64,000 nt of DNA from Colias croceus. Lineage: Eukaryota > Arthropoda > Insecta > Lepidoptera > Pieridae. Of this stretch, positions 57,478 through 64,000 are shown one piece after another; position 1 is the stretch's first letter; each line of letters opens with the position of its first letter. The stretch is from assembly GCF_905220415.1 (NCBI RefSeq), contig NC_059549.1:496001-560000 (forward strand), in the 5' to 3' direction. Under the pieces are notes generated by a model. That model worked only from the letters and a program-made list of their open reading frames with translations, did no database searches and was not told where the DNA came from. Position numbers and translations under genes: made by a program.

Positions 57478-57569
57478 TATAATTTATCAGAGATAAGCGT
57501 GTCCAGGGGTCCATGGTTCCTTAAATGGTGCATTGGATTACTTTTTGTTTAGTTAGAAATATCATTATC

Positions 57570-57838
57570 AATACAACAACAATAAATAAATAATAAATAT
57601 TATAGGACATTATTACACAAATCGACCTAGTCCCACAGTAAGCTCAATTAAGGCTTGTGTTGTGGGTACTAGGCGACGATAAATATAATATTTAATAAAT
57701 ACATATATAGATAATAACACCCAGACCCAAGAACAAATAATTGAGTTCATCACACAAATATTTGCCCTGACCGGGGATCGAACCCGGGACCGTCGGCTCA
57801 GTAGGCAGTTACTTTACCACTGCGCCAACCGCGTCGTC
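57570..57838 (-). mobile_element. tRNA-derived SINE
   Basis: On the minus strand the pol III A box TGGCGCAGTGG (57817-57827) and B box GGTTCGATCCC (57774-57784) are both intact. A body follows with GTACCCACAACACAAGCC (reverse of 57650-57670) and an AAT-rich tail near 57570-57600. Spacing between boxes is normal for a tRNA head. Confidence 0.85.
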
Positions 57839-58664
57839 AAATAAGTCATAATACCAAGTTAAAGTACACGAAAAAAATACAATTCATCACTTCAAAAAAA
57901 TATTTAAAAATTATGCAAAACGACTTCACAAGCGTCCGTAATCGTGACAAAACAACAGACAATGCTGAACTTTGACACACCTAATTTTTTGCTACGACCT
58001 GTTTAGAATCGAAACCACGGATGCGCCTAACTTACCCGCGAACAATGTAAATTGTATATAATATATATGCCCAAGGACGTCCAAAGTAGGGGCATTCGAT
58101 AGACTCGCGCCAAATGTCAGTAATATCTCGAACGCCGCGAGCGAAACTCGTCGAAACGAATATCGATAAACTATACACTCTATACAACCCTAGTGTAGTG
58201 CTGTACAATAAATAAGGGTGAAATAACGTTTGTGCAAGTTTAAAACATTGAATGGAATTAATTTACAATATTTATTACTTTTTGTTTGAACTCGTATTAT
58301 TTTGCATAAATACATAAAAATTGTATGTAGATTGATGTAATATATTATACAATCAAACAGAAGCGACAACTGAATTAGGTCAATTATAAATTATAATTTT
58401 AACTAAATTGATTTATTAAGTTTCATATATAAACTATAAGATATTTCGAAGTGTTTCAATCCACGAAATCTATGATGAATTCATTATTCATTATTAAAAT
58501 GTAAATTTTGAAACGAGCTTGCACAAACACGTTATTTTAATAATACATTTAATAATAAAGAGTTGATTAACTAGAATTTAGTATTAATTAGGAGCCTGGA
58601 GTTTTATAACGTTATCATTGCAAGAAGTTTGTAATAAGTGATGTCAAATTGATACTGTGTCGAA

Positions 58665-60784
58665 ATGAATCGAATGAACTTTTTTTTGTTGTGTGCAACA
58701 CTCACTTGCATCTATACTGTTACGACTCAGGTGAGAAACAATAGTTTTTATTCACAATTATAGTAGTTATTCAATCGTTATTGTATTAGGTAATAATTAA
58801 CATAGATAAGTACTTATTTTTCTACACATAGGGTGGAAATTTTCTATGAGCCCTGGAGAAGAAGGATCTGAAATACTAAGTAGAGCAAAATTTTCAAGAA
58901 TATTTCTCTTTCGGCAAAAATTTTCTTTCTTTCCAATATTTTAATTACCTACTTTCCCTACAGGGCCTATAGAAATTTTCCATCCTGTATGAGAGTACCT
59001 AGCTGCTCGTCTTTATCTAGATTCTAGTTCAAAAAGGATTCTGTTAATAGCTTGCTACAATAGAATGTCTAAATAGGTAGGTATGTTTATTTTGAATAGA
59101 GCGATCTACAGAAAATTGTAATCTATATTTTTTAAATGAAATTATACAGCGAAAATAATTATTTTTCTGGTAATTGGAATCGAATCGTCACAATTTGGGT
59201 TATGGTCAAGGTCGTTACCACTGCGACAATAGGGTCAATATTTTCGTAAATCAAAGATTCTTAAAGTTTGATTGTTCGATTATTTATCGAATTATTTTTT
59301 TGGTTACCTATTATTATTTCTACTTATCTGAACACTGGACATTAGTAACTAAATACTATTTATTAATTATAATATAATAATACTACATCTAATAATTTAA
59401 GTAATCGACCATAATAATTGTATTAATTTATGTAAAACTAATTTAATATGCAGGACTTTATATCAGGTTAGAAAAAAAATCTTATCTATACATATAATAA
59501 ATCTGTAGAAGGGTCAATTCTGTACATTGAAAATATTTAAAAAAATAAATAGCAGGGGGTGTTACTGGATCGATACCAAACCCAAATATGTGATTAAAAA
59601 AATTTTTGTCTGTCTGTCTGTCTGTAAGTGAAGGCATCACGTGAAAACTAGCGGTGCGATTTCGATGAAACTTGGTATAATTATACCTTATTATCCTGGG
59701 CGTAAAATAGGATACTTTTTATCCTGGAAAAATACGTAGAAAAAAAATAATCTTAATTTTTCAGTTTTATCCATAGACGTTGTTCCGTAGAACCGCGAAC
59801 ACACGTTGCGTATTATTATAGGCCTAGCCGTATTTGGGAATTGGGTCCAATAGATATTTATAAGATGTTATTGTCAGAGGTACTCAAAATGGATAAATAA
59901 ACCATCCACGCGAAGACCGACATCCGCGCGGACGGAGTCGCGGGCGGAAGCTAGTAGGTAATAAAATGCAAAAGGATCTGTTATTATATCAATAAAAAAT
60001 ACAACCGTACTTTATACCCCCAAGTTTTTGTTGATAATTTATATAAATGAATGTCTTTCTAATAAGTATTTACTTGAACTTTAAAAGGTTATCAAGTGCT
60101 CTATTTAATGTCGTAAACATCGTGTTTTTTCTATTATTATCTATGTATTATAAACTACTATTATCTATGTAACTAATAAATAACTAAGTATATTATATAT
60201 GTGTATATGTTTTTGTTCTTATTCCAAGCTGATTGCGAAATTGAGAACGTGAGATTAAAGTATGCTTTATTTGTATACTAGTTTACCGGCCGCGGCTTCG
60301 CCCGCTTTGTAAACCTAATAAATTATATATAACTAAAACGTTCCTCTTGAATCACTCTATCTATCAAAAAAACCACCATCAAAATCCGTTGCGTAGATTT
60401 AAAGATTTAAGCAAACAAAGGGACATAGGGACGGAAATAGCGACTTTGCTTTATACTATATGTACCTACCTAGTGATTTGTAATTTACTTTTTGCGACCT
60501 ATGTGACTTCATAATTCAAAATTTAAATTTTATAGATATATATGAAAAATAAAAAAAATAGAACGATATGTACAGTATTTTGTCATCTGCAACACAATAT
60601 AATTAACATTGATGATAATAAACTTGAATTCAATTTTCCTGATTATAATAAAATAGTTCATCGTTTACCAGAATGTCTAAGCAAGCATTTATTTCTTCAA
60701 AGTTGCACTGTTTATTATGCTAATTATACTTACGTCTTACATATAATTAAATTAAATATTAGGCTCAAATTATTTACGAAATAA
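58665..60784 (+). CDS. putative small secreted cysteine-containing protein, 2 exons
   Basis: Exon 58665-58730 encodes MNRMNFFLLCATLTCIYTVTTQ, an excellent signal peptide, ending phase 0 at a CAG|GTGAGA donor. The proposed exon two starts at 60536 after TTTTATAG, also phase 0, and runs to TAA at 60782, giving 104 residues in total. The mature part contains four cysteines in two pairs (ICTVFC and PECLSKHLFLQSC) and an NYT glycosylation-type site. A TATAAC at about 58600 lies near a TCATTG initiator-like site about 30 bases on. Exon one is well supported; exon two is AT-rich and supported by phase and cysteine content only. If it is wrong, the real second exon lies right of the window. No family recognised. 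Confidence 0.5.
59483..59956 (-). repeat. dispersed repeat family C in intron
   Basis: Reverse of the 20573 copy: AGCAGGGGGTGTTACTGGAT, GTCTGTCTGTCTGT, CTTGGTATAATTATACCTTA and GACGGAGTCGCGGGCGGAAG. It has about 130 bases of extra sequence near its head. Confidence 0.7.
60284..60460 (+). repeat. dispersed repeat, ACCGGCCGCGGCTTCGCCCG head
   Basis: Head as named, then CATCAAAATCCGTTGCGTAG and AGGGACATAGGGACGGAAAT. It resembles other lepidopteran repeats with a GGCTTCGCCCGC start and lies just before the proposed exon at 60536. Confidence 0.55.
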
Positions 60785-61582
60785 TGCATATTCTAGATCA
60801 TTATCTTGATCCGGGTGCTCAAAATCTTCTTAAAATAGGTGATAAATAATTTATAAATTCTTATGACATCATTATTTAATCTGCGAAAATTAGAGAATGG
60901 AGAATTCATCTTATTACAATTTTTTATTTGATAGAGTGATGTTATTTACATCATAAAGTATGTTAAAAAAATATGTATTTGTGTCCGACTGCGGCCGAAA
61001 ATAGGTTATGTTCTTCGAGTGTGTGTATGCCTATATTCCTTTGTCACGTTCTAGAGCCCAAACGTCATGAAGAATAATTGTATTATGTGGTATTATTATT
61101 AGATAAGTATATTATTATCTATTAACTTATTCATTGCGTATATTTTTGCATTTCAAAATAATTTAAAGCAGGTCATTAATGTGCAAGTTGCATACAAAAT
61201 GTGTGTTTGATTCTATTAACATTAATATATTATGTATTTCATTATCATACAATTTATTGATTTTGTTAAACGGATTTGTTAATATTTCGAAACAATGGAA
61301 AAATATTAGTATTATTATTTATTAGTATTGAGTGAATGTTGTGTATCATCTTTTTGGTGATATTGGTAAAAATTATAAATAAGTATTACAAATTGATATT
61401 CTAGGAATTAGCTTATGGAATAATAAGGAAAAGAGTTTGTTTGTTAGGCCACCTTTATCTCTGGAATGAGTCGCCTATTTTGCACATGGATGTAGGTAAA
61501 TTTCAAAATAATTAATTCATAATGATAAAAGATTTAGATATAGTTGTGAATTTAGACTCTTAATTACTAAAATATAACAAAC

Positions 61583-61750
61583 TAGCTGTGCCCCGCGGGT
61601 TTTTCCGCAGTGCTACGCTCCTGCTATACAGCCTTCCTCGATAAATGGGCTATCTAACACCGAAAATTTTTTCAAATCGGACCAGTAGTTGCTGAGATTA
61701 GCGCGTTTAAACAAACAGACAAACAAACTCTTCAGCTTTATAATATTAGT
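61583..61750 (+). repeat. dispersed repeat family A
   Basis: CTAGCTGTGCCCCGCGGGTT to CTTTATAATATTAGTTATTA, shortened between the head and CCTTCCTCGATAAATGGGCT. Confidence 0.75.
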
Positions 61751-63282
61751 TATTACTATAGATAAAAGACAATGACCTATTCACCACAATGTCCCTATTG
61801 CCTATTTGAAATGGATCATTTAAGAAAAGACCAATTTAAGCAATAAAGTAACAAATGAACTTTAGCTTGTTCTCACTTATTACCTTCTTATTACAATATT
61901 ATTTCCTTGGGTGCAAAGGTGCAAGTTTTCGGAATAACGTTGAAATAATTGATGCGAAAAATCGATTTGTTTCGTTCAATTGCAAAACAATAACGAGGAC
62001 GGTGTTTATTAAAATATTGTTTCGTTAAATATTTATTGATTGACATTTGTCGATATAAATAAGTTTAGATTTGATGAGATTTACGTAATTTGTAGGTAAT
62101 ATAATAAGGTTATATTTTAATAAATAAACTTCCTTTTTGTTAAACGCGTTATTTAGTAATACCACATAACTGTTATTGGAAACTTATTGTTTTTAAATGA
62201 ATATATTTAAAGTTAAGAGAGAAGAGAAGTACAAATAGTTAGTTTTTGATTAAAATAATAAAATGAATGTACAAGACTATTTGGATTGCTGTTTCTAACA
62301 CAACTAAATTTACCGCTACATTTAAATATAATAAAAAATTACTTACCTTGATTGTAATATGGAAGACTTGACTTTCACCTATATTGTTTCTTTCATTTCA
62401 CTTAATATTTTTCGATTCATATTGTAAATATATGCATCTTTAGGATAAAATTTAATTTCAATTCATTAAATGTAGAGTGAATATAATATGCATATTATTA
62501 AGGTTAAAACAGTTTTTGTGCAGTGATAATTGATATAAAGTAGCGTATTTCCGTTACACTTAGCCTTCCTGTATAGGCGCGGCTTAATTAAGTTAATTTT
62601 CTATTTAACATAGGACACTTCCAACACCTTATATGTATAGATTTTATAGACTTGACTTTAGATCCTGGTATCCTTTTTTACGCGTCTCCTTTCATAAAAT
62701 TTATTCATGACTTCCAAAAGCTTCACTGCTTTAGACGCTTAATAAAATGGTAAATTGACTTTTACAAAAACTTTTGGGATATTATTTTTTAACAATCGCC
62801 AAACAATCAATAAAATTAGGAAAATAAGACTGTTGCCTGGTTTTCACATAAAAACATCAAATTATTGGGCGGATTTTAAATAGGTTTTTTTTTGTTATTT
62901 TAGTTTTCAGCAACATATACCTAGGATACATTTTGAAGAATTTAATTTTAATTTGAAACTTACGCACGTGCGAACGAAGCCGGGGGCAAAGCTGCTATAT
63001 AAAAACATATTCCTCAGCATTAAAAAGGTGAAGTTAGTTTTGACAGTTTGATCTTTCTATTAGCAGATTACATTATGCGACCGATTTCTATGCACAGGTT
63101 AAGGCCACAGAGGTGAACTATGCGATAGATATAAACAGAATTGAAATAGTAAGCTGAGAATGTAGCGCTGGTAAATACAAAGCTTTTAAGTCAATAATGT
63201 GTTATTGCAGTGATTATTCATTATATTAATAAGTTGAGGGATATTTCTAACAGACTAGGTATTATAGTTAGCCCTCGTAGTC

Positions 63283-63428
63283 AAAAGAAAACCCGCATAG
63301 TTCCCGTTCCCGTGGGATTTCCAGGATGTAACCTATCCTATGTCTAGCCTCAGGTATCCAACTATCTTTGTTTAGGCGTAAAGAAGAGACTGACAGACAG
63401 AGTTACTTTCGTATTTATAATATTAAAG
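63283..63428 (+). repeat. dispersed repeat family B, fragment
   Basis: AAAACCCGCATAGTTCCCGT and GTGGGATTTCCAGGATGTAA, then a diverged end (GACTGACAGACAGAG) to TTTATAATATTAAAG. Confidence 0.65.
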
Positions 63429-63633
63429 ATTTAATGGTAACGAACCATAGTAACGTACCGAGCCGAATTAAATGCCTCAAACCTTATTAAATTTAGCCTC
63501 ATTAAAGTTCGTGAACTAAATAATTATATTGTTCAGTTGTTCTACAAAAAAGCATCTTCAAAAAGGAAGTTACTCAATGTTACAAATTATCTCTGTAAAC
63601 AGATATAATGTTATTTACACATCAATATATAAC

Positions 63634-63849
63634 ACTAGCTGCAATCCGCGGTTTCACCCGCGTGGCTCCGCTCCTGTTGGTCTTAGCGTGATTATATATT
63701 ATAGCCTATAGGCTAGGAAGGCTATAGCCTTCCTTGATGAGAGCTATCTAACACCGAAAGAATTTTTCAAATCGGACCAGTAGTTCTTGAGATTGGCGCG
63801 TTCAAACAAACAAACAAACAAACTCTTAAGCTTTATAATATTAGTATAG
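63634..63849 (+). repeat. dispersed repeat family A
   Basis: CTAGCTGCAATCCGCGGTTT to CTTTATAATATTAGTATAGA, with a local duplication of CTATAGGCTAGGAAGGCTAT. Confidence 0.75.
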
Positions 63850-64000
63850 ATTTACACATCAATATATATATATAACAATTTTTATTTAACCTAGAAATGT
63901 ATCATCACGAACATAATAATTATTAGATTGGACAATAAATATCAAATTCGTGACTGCTCTGCCCAAATTGGGTACATCACGGTCAAATTTGACAAATTAT

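Larger units (their letters stand above)
60785..64000. other. intergenic to window end, repeats only
   Basis: Family A repeats at 61583-61750 and 63634-63849 and a family B fragment at 63283-63428. A minus-strand donor-like CTTAC at 62342-62346 has no readable exon. Nothing else supported. Confidence 0.45.

Noticed and set aside
57750..57838. Functional tRNA gene on the minus strand
   Set aside because: Both pol III boxes are intact, but a SINE body and AAT-rich tail follow directly.
1..64000. CRISPR arrays, operons, ribosome binding sites
   Set aside because: The window is eukaryotic with spliced genes; regular spacer arrays were not seen, and the 90-bp tandem array has no spacers.

Overview
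This is eukaryotic, AT-rich, intron-bearing DNA, almost certainly from a moth or butterfly (Lepidoptera). The conserved genes (a takeout/JHBP-type protein, RNase P subunit p40 and Cu/Zn superoxide dismutase) are of insect type. The intergenic and intronic DNA is packed with dispersed repeats typical of lepidopteran genomes: copies ending in a TTATAATATTAGTA-type tail, the AACCGACTTC element, tRNA-derived SINEs, and CR1/Jockey LINE 3' ends. All gene models here were built by hand from reading frame, splice sites and phase.

Layout. 1198-6794 (+): five exons of a takeout-like secreted lipid-binding protein; its signal-peptide exon lies left of the window. 7855-8877 (+): intronless RPP40. 9732-13223 (-): complete four-exon cytosolic Cu/Zn SOD. 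13512-16988: a P-element-like transposon with a second P-like element nested in it. It lies between the SOD start and a divergent three-exon gene (17221-18293, +) for a protein with a four-cysteine zinc-ribbon-like motif. 18300-24500: several inverted-repeat elements. 24549-26482 (+): a secreted acidic protein with a strongly cationic C-terminal tail. 27181-27492 (-): a small putative secreted protein, convergent with it. 27687-41488 (-): a proposed 109-residue single-pass membrane protein whose ATG abuts its first splice donor. Its 13 kb intron holds a LINE (ORF1, intact ORF2) that contains a P-like element, which contains a hAT-like element, which contains a LINE 3' fragment. 43494-45065: a hAT-like element with a decayed transposase, interrupted by a LINE fragment. 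45591-45660: a heat-shock-element promoter with no evident gene. 48631-49070: a near-perfect 172-bp-arm inverted repeat. 58665-60784 (+): a probable two-exon small secreted cysteine-containing protein. The rest is repeat-rich non-coding DNA.

The host genes do not form one pathway. The shared theme is transposon nesting: THAP-domain (P-type) transposase remnants occur at four places, and 8-bp target-site duplications let the insertion order be read directly. The most unusual items are the composite P-like element carrying N- and C-terminal transposase pieces on opposite strands, the six-pentamer heat-shock promoter, the long hairpin locus, and the small membrane-protein gene with its start codon at the exon edge.
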